The notes under the pieces: generated by a model
Told to the model about the DNA's origin: nothing
Seen by the model: the letters and a program-made list of their open reading frames with translations, nothing else
Databases searched by the model: none
In this document: in pieces, positions 17,397-24,579 of the stretch
How the letters are laid out: each line of letters opens with the position of its first letter
How positions within the stretch are numbered: position 1 is the stretch's first letter
Translations under genes and position numbers: made by a program
NCBI RefSeq assembly: GCF_900101505.1
Contig: NZ_FMZI01000011.1
Location: 120,519-184,518 of the forward strand
Direction of reading: 5' to 3'
DNA: 64,000 nucleotides
Source: Antarctobacter albus
GTDB lineage: Bacteria > Pseudomonadota > Alphaproteobacteria > Rhodobacterales > Rhodobacteraceae

Positions 17397-18338
17397 TCAG
17401 GCTTCGTTGCAGCGGATGACGCGCACGCCAGCATCTTCGACGCGCCCGGCGGCCGGGTAGGCATCGGTGAAGATGTAGGGCAGGTTCTTGCGCTCGGTGT
17501 TGTTCCACATCGCGCCCTCGACGTCCTGCCACATGCCGCAGACGATGTTGGCTTTCGTCCAGATCGGCACCAGGCGATAGCCGTCGCTGTCCACCGGCAG
17601 GCGGTTGGAAAACAGCCAGTTGATGCCCAGCAGAGTGCCCGGCTTGCCGTCGCGGATGGCTTTTACTTCGAAGGGGTCGAGGTTGCTGCCCGTGGCAATC
17701 GCCAGGTTGATGAGGTCGGTTTTCTGCTTGGGCGTGATGAGGCCCCAAACCTCGTCCTCGGTTTCCAGGCCAAAGTCCTGCAGCTCCATCGCCTCGGTCG
17801 CGGCGCGCAGCTTGTACGTGGTCAGGCCAGTGTTGCCGGAGCCGCCCGCGTTGACGGCGATGAAGTTGCCCGTGGGCAGATCGCTGGTGGAACTCGGCGT
17901 CTTGCCGGAATGCACCGCGCCCAGGATACCGCCGCCGGCGATCTCAAAGCTGCTGCCCACCATCCTGACACCCAGGATGCGGTCATAGACACCGCGCTCG
18001 ACCGTCCACACCTGGTTACGGACCAGCATCGAGGTGTGATCCATCGCCTGGTCGAACTTTTCTTCCTTGGTGATGGTCTGGCCGATCTCGACGCTCTTGG
18101 GCCGGATCAGCCAGCGGCGGTTCCGCTGCGGCGTGATTTCCGGGTTGCGCTGACCGTAGTCCTCGCCCTCCTGGTACTCGGTCTTGCCGATCAGGTCGGC
18201 AATGTCCTGCGCCTCGCCCGAGGCAGGAACGATGGTGACGGCCGCGCGCAGCGGGTTCTGCACCTGCTGCGCGACCATCTTCACGTTGTTGGAATACTGG
18301 AGCTTGTGATGCGGCTCCACGGTTTGATTGTAGGACAT
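17397..18338 (-). CDS. Major capsid protein
   Basis: A 313-residue protein with the profile of a podoviral coat protein: N terminus rich in polar residues (SYNQTVEPHHKLQYSNNVKM), then a long central domain and a C-terminal beta region ending GVRVIRCNEA. It lies immediately downstream of the scaffold gene and upstream of tail genes, the standard order. The start at 18338 follows a GAGAGGGGACAA site; 27 more codons upstream are open but lack a ribosome site and lie in the leader. It has its own candidate promoter behind a terminator, fitting a need for high expression. Confidence 0.8.
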   Translation of the reverse strand: MSYNQTVEPHHKLQYSNNVKMVAQQVQNPLRAAVTIVPASGEAQDIADLIGKTEYQEGEDYGQRNPEITPQRNRRWLIRPKSVEIGQTITKEEKFDQAMDHTSMLVRNQVWTVERGVYDRILGVRMVGSSFEIAGGGILGAVHSGKTPSSTSDLPTGNFIAVNAGGSGNTGLTTYKLRAATEAMELQDFGLETEDEVWGLITPKQKTDLINLAIATGSNLDPFEVKAIRDGKPGTLLGINWLFSNRLPVDSDGYRLVPIWTKANIVCGMWQDVEGAMWNNTERKNLPYIFTDAYPAAGRVEDAGVRVIRCNEA

Positions 18339-18494
18339 TTGTCCCCTCTCTCGAAAAATCAGCGATCTGGTGAGATTTCGGAGGGGCCGCCCGGCGCTGC
18401 CGGACCCGCACCTGGCCACAACGGGGGCCTGGGCCGCCGGGAGTTACCCGGATCAGACGGACGTCGCCAAGGCAACGCCACCCGTCACGCGCAG

Positions 18495-18523
18495 GGTAAG
18501 CGCCAGATTTGGGGGGCTGTCAA
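18495..18523 (-). promoter_or_regulatory. Candidate promoter for the major capsid gene
   Basis: On the minus strand a perfect TTGACA (-35, 18518-18523) starts right after the terminator U-tract. Seventeen bases later comes CTTACC (18495-18500) as a weak -10. It would start transcripts about 150 nt before the capsid ATG. The -10 is poor, so a phage- or host-encoded activator might be required. Confidence 0.4.
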
Positions 18524-18524
18524 G

Positions 18525-18551
18525 AAAAAACCGCCCGATCTGGTCGGGCGG
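18525..18551 (-). terminator. Rho-independent terminator between scaffold and capsid genes
   Basis: Read on the minus strand, an 8-bp GC-rich stem (CCGCCCGA / TCGGGCGG, loop of 5) is followed by six Ts. It lies 30 nt after the scaffold stop. This is the clearest terminator of the prophage and separates the head-assembly genes from the capsid and tail genes. Confidence 0.85.
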
Positions 18552-18582
18552 CGCATATCTTGGGATCGTTCCGAAACGGGGT

Positions 18583-19593
18583 TTACCGTTTCGCGGCCAG
18601 GGCGGTCAGCTGGGTGTACCGCTTGTGCAGACGGTCGAAATCCGGGCTGGCTTTGCCCTGGCGTTTCAGCGCAGATGCCTTGGAATAGTCGCTGTCCGGG
18701 GCCATCATGGCCTTCAGCTCGGCCCGCGCATCCGCCGGCGTGTCCCCCAGCGTATTGCCCTGCCCCTTGCTCAGCTGCAGCGTGTCCTCGCCCATCATGT
18801 CGCCAATGGCCGCGAACAGCTTGATCGTTTGCGCATCGCCCGTCTTGCCCGCCAGCAGATCGCCCAGGGCCTTGAGGCCGTCGCCGTCGATCCCGGCGGC
18901 CTCGGCAACCGCACTGGCCGCCATCTGCGCCTGCGCCACCTTGGCATCGTACTGCCCGCCCCAGTCCTTCTGCAGCGTCGTGCGCAGGGCCTCGTTGGCG
19001 GCCGCCGCGTCGGTTTCCGCCGATCCGAACAGGCTGGCCACATGTTCAGCATAAAGCGCCGTCATGCCCTGCATCTGCGACTGGCTTAGCCCCAGCTCGT
19101 GCCCCTTGGCCCGGGCTGCCTGTTCCAGCGTGTCATCCCAGGGCGCATCCTTGGGCCAGCCCTCGGGCTTTTGCAGCTCGTACTTGTCGGCCGCCTCGGG
19201 GATGCCGAACAGCTCGCCGTTCTGGCGCAGCCACTCGCCCACGTCCTGCCCCTCGGCCGGGCGGTCCATCAGTTGGTCGGCGGACTTACCCAGTTTCTTC
19301 TGTGCGTCCCGTTCCATCTTGGACAGCTTGGCCACCGCGTCCACGGGATCATCCGTGGTCAATCCCCAGGCCTCCAGCTGGGGCCGCGCATCGGCCAGCC
19401 GCTTGTCCTCCCACCAGGTCGAAGCGCCTTCGCCACCCGCGCCGCCGGGCACAGTATCCGCGCCGCCTGCGCCCGCCGTGGTATCTTCGCCGCCGGCGCC
19501 GCCAGCGGTATCCTCACCGCCGCCACCGCCGGCGCCCTCGCCCTCGCGCAGCAGTTCGCGCCACGCGGGCGCCAGTCCGAAAATCCTATTCAT
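18583..19593 (-). CDS. Scaffolding protein
   Basis: A 336-residue acidic, helical protein directly before the capsid gene. The N terminus contains a Gly/Ala/Glu repeat (GGAGGEDT units, residues ~20-55). The body is helical with many Ala, Asp and Lys, and the C terminus is short and basic (SALKRQGKASPDFDRLHKRY), the usual capsid-binding end of scaffolds. It would guide procapsid assembly and leave before DNA packaging. Identification is by position, composition and the basic tail rather than by strong motifs. Confidence 0.7.
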   Translation of the reverse strand: MNRIFGLAPAWRELLREGEGAGGGGGEDTAGGAGGEDTTAGAGGADTVPGGAGGEGASTWWEDKRLADARPQLEAWGLTTDDPVDAVAKLSKMERDAQKKLGKSADQLMDRPAEGQDVGEWLRQNGELFGIPEAADKYELQKPEGWPKDAPWDDTLEQAARAKGHELGLSQSQMQGMTALYAEHVASLFGSAETDAAAANEALRTTLQKDWGGQYDAKVAQAQMAASAVAEAAGIDGDGLKALGDLLAGKTGDAQTIKLFAAIGDMMGEDTLQLSKGQGNTLGDTPADARAELKAMMAPDSDYSKASALKRQGKASPDFDRLHKRYTQLTALAAKR

Positions 19594-19921
19594 AGTCGTC
19601 TTCCTTCACGATTGCGTTCAACTCGTCGATGCTCACGCCCCCGGCCGCCAGCAGCTGCAGGGCGAGGTCGCGCCGCCCGGCCTCGTAGGCCAGGCGGTGC
19701 GGGTCGAGCGGGGCCACGGTCGGCTCCCCCTCGGTCATGGTGACAGGCTGGGGCCGCAGCAGCCCCGCCTGCCGGATCAGGTCGGCGCGCAGATCCGGGA
19801 ATTCGTGAAAGGCCCGCCGCCAGCGCCGCGCCAGGTCGCCGGCCGACGCGCGCGCCTGCGCCGATCCCGGCCCGGCAAAGACGCCGAACAGGCCCTGCAG
19901 GATGCCCATGCGGTCCAGCAT
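19586..19921 (-). CDS. Bbp19-like phage protein
   Basis: A 111-residue protein whose C-terminal half (DPHRLAYEAGRRDLALQLL) matches the pattern of the Bbp19 family described from Bordetella phage BPP-1 (xxLAFxEGRRxVALxLL). In BPP-1-like phages this gene lies in the same head-gene region before the scaffold and capsid genes. The biochemical role is unknown. ATG at 19921 follows GGAGGG; a TTG one codon earlier is an alternative. Its end overlaps the scaffold start by 8 nt. Confidence 0.6.
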   Translation of the reverse strand: MLDRMGILQGLFGVFAGPGSAQARASAGDLARRWRRAFHEFPDLRADLIRQAGLLRPQPVTMTEGEPTVAPLDPHRLAYEAGRRDLALQLLAAGGVSIDELNAIVKEDDYE

Positions 19922-19954
19922 CAACCGGCCCTCCGCGCACCGGCCAGCTGCTCG

Positions 19955-20839
19955 TCAACCGTTTGTGGCATCGTCGCCCTCCCAGCCGCGCGCCGCCAGG
20001 AACCCCGCCGCGCCGCGATGCCCGCCGCCGCCGTAGGACGCCGCGATTTCCGAGACGTCGACGCCATCGGCCCGCGACCGCAGGGAAAAGGCCCGGCCAT
20101 CCGGACCGTCGACATAGTTGGCCGCGAAAGGCGCGCCTTCCGCCATCGTGCCCGCCACGTCCGAGGCCAGCGCATATGGCCCGTTCGCCACCGGCACCAC
20201 ATGCCCGCCGATCACCATGTTGCGCCGGGTCACGTCGATCACCTGGCGCACCAGCTTGTCATGCACCCGCAGGATCGCCTCGCCCTCCTGGATGACACCG
20301 CCGGAGGGCGCAGGCCCGGATTTCAGCCGATGGGCCAGCGCGTCCCAATTGGCAAAATCCTGTTCCAGCGATTGGATCACCGCGTTGATTTCGCGCGACC
20401 CCTGCATTTGCCAGCGCCACAGGTCACGATCCGCGACGTAATCGACCAGCGGCGGGCGCGCCGTCCGGTGCAGGTAGTCCCAGGCCATCTGCGCGCCGCT
20501 GCGCTCCATGTCGAACAACACCGCCGGGTTGCCTGCGGCCGAGACATGCTTCGCCCAGGTTTCGGCGGGCCGGTCCATGCCGGCCAGCTCTGCCTCGGCC
20601 GTCTTGTGATGATCGAGGACAAGGATCGAGCGGGCGCTTTTCGCCATCCGCTCCAGCACCTTGCGCGGATAGCTGAAATCCACGATCAGCACGTTGGCCC
20701 CGGCCACCTTGGGCGGTTCCGACCCGTAGCTGGCCGGGATGAAATCGACCTTCTGGCCCCGAAAGGCACAGCGCACCGCCCATGCGGCGGTGAACCCGTC
20801 CGCGCAGTTGGCGTGGTAGATGCAAATTGTCCTGGTCAT
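19955..20839 (-). CDS. DHH/DHHA1 phosphoesterase
   Basis: A 294-residue enzyme of the DHH superfamily, which hydrolyses phosphodiester bonds in short RNAs or cyclic dinucleotides. Motifs in order: IYHANCADGFTAAW (motif I with metal-binding Asp), VDFSYP (motif II Asp), LVLDHHKTAEAEL (DHH motif), YVADRDLW (motif IV Asp), and GGGGHRGAAGF (DHHA1 substrate site). All expected metal ligands seem intact. It is embedded in the head-gene block after portal, an unusual place for a nucleotide enzyme. The ATG at 20839 overlaps the upstream stop and is preceded by GGAGAA. The substrate cannot be told from sequence. Confidence 0.85.
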   Translation of the reverse strand: MTRTICIYHANCADGFTAAWAVRCAFRGQKVDFIPASYGSEPPKVAGANVLIVDFSYPRKVLERMAKSARSILVLDHHKTAEAELAGMDRPAETWAKHVSAAGNPAVLFDMERSGAQMAWDYLHRTARPPLVDYVADRDLWRWQMQGSREINAVIQSLEQDFANWDALAHRLKSGPAPSGGVIQEGEAILRVHDKLVRQVIDVTRRNMVIGGHVVPVANGPYALASDVAGTMAEGAPFAANYVDGPDGRAFSLRSRADGVDVSEIAASYGGGGHRGAAGFLAARGWEGDDATNG

Positions 20840-21045
20840 GTCGTTTCTCCATCTTGCACGTCTCTCACCCGCAGGCACTCCAACGCATCCAGCATGTCGC
20901 CGGTGCTGGAGAAGGCCCCCAGACCTGCGGGTTGGCGCCCGTAGTCCCTTTCTTGCTGCGATACGACCCAGCCACCGTTCGGCATCGGCTCCAGGATCAG
21001 CGGCTTGCTGCCACTGAACGGCGCCAGAAAAGGTTTCTTGGTCAT
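20836..21045 (-). CDS. Small hypothetical protein between portal and DHH genes
   Basis: A 69-residue protein with PMPNGGWVVSQ and LGAFSSTGDMLDALE segments, a pattern seen in small proteins of other phages but without a known role. Both its own start and the next gene's start use the same 17-base junction (GGAGAAACGACATGACC), and it and the portal both end in the peptide GETT. It is translationally coupled on both sides by ATGA overlaps. Confidence 0.7.
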   Translation of the reverse strand: MTKKPFLAPFSGSKPLILEPMPNGGWVVSQQERDYGRQPAGLGAFSSTGDMLDALECLRVRDVQDGETT

Positions 21046-22688
21046 GTCGTTTCTCCTTGACCCATGATCTGGGCCGCCTGCGCCATGTCGCGCATCCCGG
21101 CGCCGCCCTCGCGGGCCATTTGCGCGGCCTGCGCCGCCTGGGCGGCCTGTTGCTCTTGCTGGGCGGCCGCCGCCGCCTGTTCCCGCGACACCAGCAGGCG
21201 CTGGGGCAGCGAGGGGCTGGCCTCGTGCAGCACCTCCATGTAGTCGTCCGGCGAAAACCGGTGCCGCGCCTCGGGGTAGATTTCCATCAAGGGCTGCATG
21301 TCGTTGAAGAAGGTCCGCACCGACTGCGCTTCGGAGGCGCGCAGCGCCATTTCCGCCTGCGACTGGTAGCGGGTCTGCAGCGGCACCCCCTCCGGCGTGC
21401 CCGGCGGCGGCGGGTCGATCTGCCCGTTCTTGAAAAGCAGGCGGTAGCGCCGCTCGAACTTGCGCGCGGCCCATTCCTCCATGATCCGGTCGGCGTGCGG
21501 CGCCCAATTGCGCAGGCGCGCTTCCTCGATCACCCGGTTTTCCTCGTTGCTGACGCCGGTCCGGCCCGTCAGCGACATGATCGAGTAGTAGAACGCCTCC
21601 TTGACCGTCTCGACCTTCTGGCGCTTTTCTTCCTCGGTCAGGCCGATGTTGCCGTTGAAATCCTCCGACCGGATCAGCGGCTGACCGGACATGGACACGG
21701 CGCCATAGACGACAGATCCGGGCCGGAACGTGCCGTTCAGCGGGATCACGTTGCGATCCGGCGCCATCTTGACCGGATCGGCCGCCCGCTGCGCCGCCCG
21801 CAGGGTGGCGTTTTCCATCAGGTCATGGGTCCGGGCACTGGCCAGGGCGATGTAGCCCGGGCCGATGCCATAGGTCATTTCGCTGTCGACGTCCCAGCGC
21901 GGGTAGTAAAAGGGCATTTCGTCATAGCCCTTGAGCCGCACCACGCACTCGCCCGTCTCGCAGGCATAGACCGACAGATACCGCTTGCCGCGCGGTCCCA
22001 GGGCACGCGGCACGAACTGGTCGTTCAGCCGGACGTGGTGATAGAAAACGTGCTTTTCGGTATCGCCCTTTTCGGCCTGGTCCATCAGCTTTTTGGGCAG
22101 ATCGCCAAAGGCCCGCACCGCCTGCCGCGCGGTCAGCCGGTACTTGCGCACCACCTCGACCACCTGGCCGTGATGATCGACGTCCACCACCACGCCCGCC
22201 AGCGACAGGGTGACGTCCACGAACTTGCGGTTGCCCGTGTCCACCTCGTCATAGCCCGCCGCGTTGCCAAAGGCGGCAATGTCCGCATAGGCCTGGAAAC
22301 AGGAGGTGTAGAACGACGAACTGGAGGGGCTGAGCGAGGCGTAGATTTTCGAGGTCTGCCGGTCCAGCCATTCGGCAAAGGGCGGCCAGCGGTTCAGATC
22401 CTCGTCCGGCGTGGTCAGCCCGGCCCAGCGGGTGGCCGGGTTGGTGATCCCGGCATAGATCCCGGCCGCGAAATTGCCGTGGGCAATCATCGGCTCGGAC
22501 CCCAGCGCCTTGGTCAGCTGGCGCTGGGTCGCGGTATCCACGCCAAAGCCGCCGCGCTGCGGCCGCATCAGGCGGGCAATGTCGGTCCAGTCATCCTCGA
22601 ACTGGATGCGCTCCTGGCGCAACTCGTCCCAGCGGCGCCGGGCCTCCTGCGCCAGGGGGCTGTTTTCCGTGATGGCCTCGGGTTTCAT
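21042..22688 (-). CDS. Portal (head-tail connector) protein
   Basis: A 548-residue protein resembling the T7-type head-tail connector family. Features: N-terminal QEARRRWDELRQERIQFEDDW, then the PATRWAGL and SPSSSSFYTSCFQAY region, the middle VDSEMTYGIGPGYIALASAR, and MSLTGRTGVSNEENRVIEE. A C-terminal Gln/Ala-rich tail (QQEQQAAQAAQAAQMA) is typical of the portal barrel end. Twelve copies form the DNA channel at the capsid vertex, which docks terminase and later the tail adaptor. Start overlaps the stop of the preceding 66-codon gene. Confidence 0.85.
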   Translation of the reverse strand: MKPEAITENSPLAQEARRRWDELRQERIQFEDDWTDIARLMRPQRGGFGVDTATQRQLTKALGSEPMIAHGNFAAGIYAGITNPATRWAGLTTPDEDLNRWPPFAEWLDRQTSKIYASLSPSSSSFYTSCFQAYADIAAFGNAAGYDEVDTGNRKFVDVTLSLAGVVVDVDHHGQVVEVVRKYRLTARQAVRAFGDLPKKLMDQAEKGDTEKHVFYHHVRLNDQFVPRALGPRGKRYLSVYACETGECVVRLKGYDEMPFYYPRWDVDSEMTYGIGPGYIALASARTHDLMENATLRAAQRAADPVKMAPDRNVIPLNGTFRPGSVVYGAVSMSGQPLIRSEDFNGNIGLTEEEKRQKVETVKEAFYYSIMSLTGRTGVSNEENRVIEEARLRNWAPHADRIMEEWAARKFERRYRLLFKNGQIDPPPPGTPEGVPLQTRYQSQAEMALRASEAQSVRTFFNDMQPLMEIYPEARHRFSPDDYMEVLHEASPSLPQRLLVSREQAAAAAQQEQQAAQAAQAAQMAREGGAGMRDMAQAAQIMGQGETT

Positions 22689-22885
22689 GCCGGTGCCCCC
22701 AGTTGGGCGGTGCCGCCGCCGGCGGGAATGCCCACGGGGCTGGTGATGATCCGGCTGGCCGCCGAGGCGCGCGCGCGGCGCAACCGGGCCTCCATCGCGC
22801 CCGCCTCGACGCCTTCGGCGCTGCGCGGCGATGCAATGATCTGCGTCGCCGGTTTCAAATCAGGAACCTTGGTTGTGATGCACAT
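22685..22885 (-). CDS. Small protein preceding portal
   Basis: A 66-residue protein (MCITTKVPDLKPATQIIAS...) with a perfect AGGAGG site seven bases before the ATG and an ATGA overlap with portal. Arg/Ala-rich in the middle and Gly/Ala-rich at the end. Small proteins of this shape often precede portal genes in podoviruses, but no function is known. Part of the N-terminal coding region overlaps the end of the GNAT-like gene by 26 nt. Confidence 0.65.
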   Translation of the reverse strand: MCITTKVPDLKPATQIIASPRSAEGVEAGAMEARLRRARASAASRIITSPVGIPAGGGTAQLGAPA

Positions 22886-23390
22886 GCTCTGCCTCCTTTT
22901 CGACCCATGCGAATTGTACGAACTCGGCGGGATCATCCCCGCCGAACCCTGCCATTCGGACCTCGGGCAGGAACCCGCAGGCCGCCAGGAACCGGGGCGC
23001 CCTGGGGTGCCCGGCCCAGCACCGCGCCTCGACCCGCCGGATGCCCCAGTCGCGGCAGAATTCCGGCATGTCGTCGCGGATGCGCCCCGCCGCCGCCACC
23101 AGGCAGCGCCGGAACCTCTTGTGTGACCGCGCCAGCAGCGCGGCCTGCGCGATCCCCCGGTGCCCGGTCGGCGCCAGGCACAGGACCGCGAAAGGCTCAC
23201 CGCCCCGGGAGGTGTCGCGCAGGATCACCGACAGCAGCGCATTGGCCTGCACCAGGCGCCAGTCGGCAAAGACGTCCAGGTGATCCATGCCGCCGCCCCG
23301 CGCCAGCTGCGCCTCCCGCCAGTCGGCGGGGTCCAGCTGCGACAGGACGATGAGGCCCGCGCGATTGTCCCAGGGGGTGACGTCGATCAT
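22860..23390 (-). CDS. GNAT-like internal phage protein
   Basis: A 176-residue protein with an acetyltransferase-like layout: N-terminal helices, a central strand (EPFAVLCLAPTG), a HKRFRRCLVAAA helix, VEARCWAGHPRAPRFLAACGF, and a final strand EFVQFAWV. T7-like phages carry a comparable protein of the DUF2833/internal virion type before the head genes. A catalytic role is unproved, and no clear acetyl-CoA P-loop (RxxGxG/A) is visible. The start at 23390 lies directly after hairpin cassette A, whose 3' arm supplies the GAGGG ribosome site. Confidence 0.6.
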   Translation of the reverse strand: MIDVTPWDNRAGLIVLSQLDPADWREAQLARGGGMDHLDVFADWRLVQANALLSVILRDTSRGGEPFAVLCLAPTGHRGIAQAALLARSHKRFRRCLVAAAGRIRDDMPEFCRDWGIRRVEARCWAGHPRAPRFLAACGFLPEVRMAGFGGDDPAEFVQFAWVEKEAEHVHHNQGS

Positions 23391-23391
23391 T

Positions 23392-24057
23392 CTAGCCCTC
23401 GCTCTGCGAGGGCGTTGGCCCGGCAGACGCATCGCTTGTCGATGCTGCCGAGAGGGCGGCGCGGTTCAGGCGGTCGATTTCGGCGGCGATCAAGGCACCC
23501 GCCTTGGCGAGGTTGCGCCGCTGGTCATCCCGTGGGTTCCAGTAGTCCTTTTCCCACGGCCATTGCTCCGGCGGCCAACCGGGAACCGGGCAGTCGCCCC
23601 GGCCAGTTTCGGCCGCAGACGCCGCCTCCTGCACGTAGCAGCCAGCAGCCCAAAGCAGTTCGCCGCGACGGTGGGTATCGTCATGCCCCGGCGTCCACCC
23701 ATGATTTTCGATCTGATCCGCGCGTTCGTCTGCGATCAGATCGACGCCAGCCGGCAGGGCACCCGAACCGCCAACCACCGCCCAATCCTCGGCCAGCATG
23801 TCCGTCTGCGAGGCCAGCCAGCCCACCACCATCGACCCATCCGCCGCGCGCATGTCGATATGCGGCAACAGCTCGATTTCGGCGTCTGGGTGGTGCAACT
23901 CGACCGCCCGTTTCGCAGCAGCATGGCCGCACTTGGCATGGCGCGCCTCGAATGCCGAACCCGGGGTCAAGGCAATCCACATCCCCTTGCCGTTCCAGCC
24001 CTCGCGCGCCACGCAGGCACCCGCTTTCAGGGCTTTCAAAGCCTCTCCAAAGTCCAT
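23392..24057 (-). CDS. DUF2829 (Tad2-like) protein fused to a second phage domain
   Basis: A 221-residue two-domain protein. Residues 1-95 match DUF2829: MDFGEALKALKAGACVAREG, WNGKGMWIALTPGS, LPHIDMRAADGS, WLASQTDMLAEDWAVV. DUF2829 proteins include Tad2, known to sequester the signal molecule of Thoeris immunity. Residues ~105-200 (IADERADQIENHGWTPGHDD, WPWEKDYWNPRDDQRRN, AGALIAAEIDRL) form a second domain common in phages, of unknown role. The last 21 residues are the repeated cassette tail. Anti-Thoeris activity is inference; many DUF2829 proteins have not been tested. Confidence 0.75.
   Translation of the reverse strand: MDFGEALKALKAGACVAREGWNGKGMWIALTPGSAFEARHAKCGHAAAKRAVELHHPDAEIELLPHIDMRAADGSMVVGWLASQTDMLAEDWAVVGGSGALPAGVDLIADERADQIENHGWTPGHDDTHRRGELLWAAGCYVQEAASAAETGRGDCPVPGWPPEQWPWEKDYWNPRDDQRRNLAKAGALIAAEIDRLNRAALSAASTSDASAGPTPSQSEG
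23395..23455 (-). repeat. Double-hairpin coupling cassette, copy A
   Basis: Minus-strand copy at the 3' end of the DUF2829 gene. Hairpin 1 (23421-23450) pairs CGGCAG with CTGCCG and CATCG with CGATG. Hairpin 2 (23395-23413) is a perfect 8-bp stem GCCCTCGC / GCGAGGGC with a three-base loop. The start codon of the GNAT-like gene follows four bases later; GAGGG in the 3' arm is its ribosome site. Encoded tail: LSAASTSDASAGPTPSQSEG. Confidence 0.8.
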
Positions 24058-24060
24058 GTC

Positions 24061-24297
24061 TCAGTCCTCTTGTTTGACGTCTTGCATTTGCCAGCGAGGC
24101 TCGCCCTGATTGGTCGGGCGATCCTTCCAGCACTCGAACAGCAGGCCATCGCCCGCATCGCTGACCGTGCAGCGCGGGAACGTTCCGCCCTCCGCAACCG
24201 CTTCACTGGCACGCAGATCGAACCAGGCACGGGCTGCGCCCTCATCCCCGACCACATGAGGGTCGAAGGTCTGCGATATGAAAAACGGCTCAGACAC
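24061..24297 (-). CDS. Small hypothetical phage protein
   Basis: A 78-residue acidic protein (SEPFFISQTFDPHVVGDEGA...) with GTG start at 24297 and GGAGGG ribosome site inside the end of the upstream gene. It contains a Cys and several Trp but no recognisable motif. It lies in the run of small genes between large terminase and portal, where accessory proteins are common. Confidence 0.6.
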   Translation of the reverse strand: MSEPFFISQTFDPHVVGDEGAARAWFDLRASEAVAEGGTFPRCTVSDAGDGLLFECWKDRPTNQGEPRWQMQDVKQED

Positions 24298-24301
24298 CGC
24301 C

Positions 24302-24556
24302 TCAGCCCTCCAGCTTCAGGGCATGACGGCGTGCCGCCCGCGCCCAGTTTTCCAGCGCCAGGTCGCGCGACTGGCGCGCCTCGCCGCGCACCCCGGCAAT
24401 GTCGATCCGCCAGCTGGGCCAGCGGGGCGACGGGTCCTTGATCGTCATGCCCTCGGCCTCCAGCCGGTCCAGCAGCTCGGCGTGCCGCTTGTCGGTGTAG
24501 CTGTCGATCAGCGCCGCCAGCTCGCGCAGATGCTGCGCCTTGTCCTTGTTGCTCAT
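24302..24556 (-). CDS. Small hypothetical helical phage protein
   Basis: An 84-residue protein, helical and charged at the N terminus (KDKAQHLRELAALIDSYTDKRH) and basic at the C terminus (SRDLALENWARAARRHALKLEG). A good AAGGAGAAGGACC site precedes the ATG at 24556. It directly follows the large terminase gene. No family is recognised. Confidence 0.65.
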   Translation of the reverse strand: MSNKDKAQHLRELAALIDSYTDKRHAELLDRLEAEGMTIKDPSPRWPSWRIDIAGVRGEARQSRDLALENWARAARRHALKLEG

Positions 24557-24579
24557 GGTCCTTCTCCTTTCGTGGTTCT

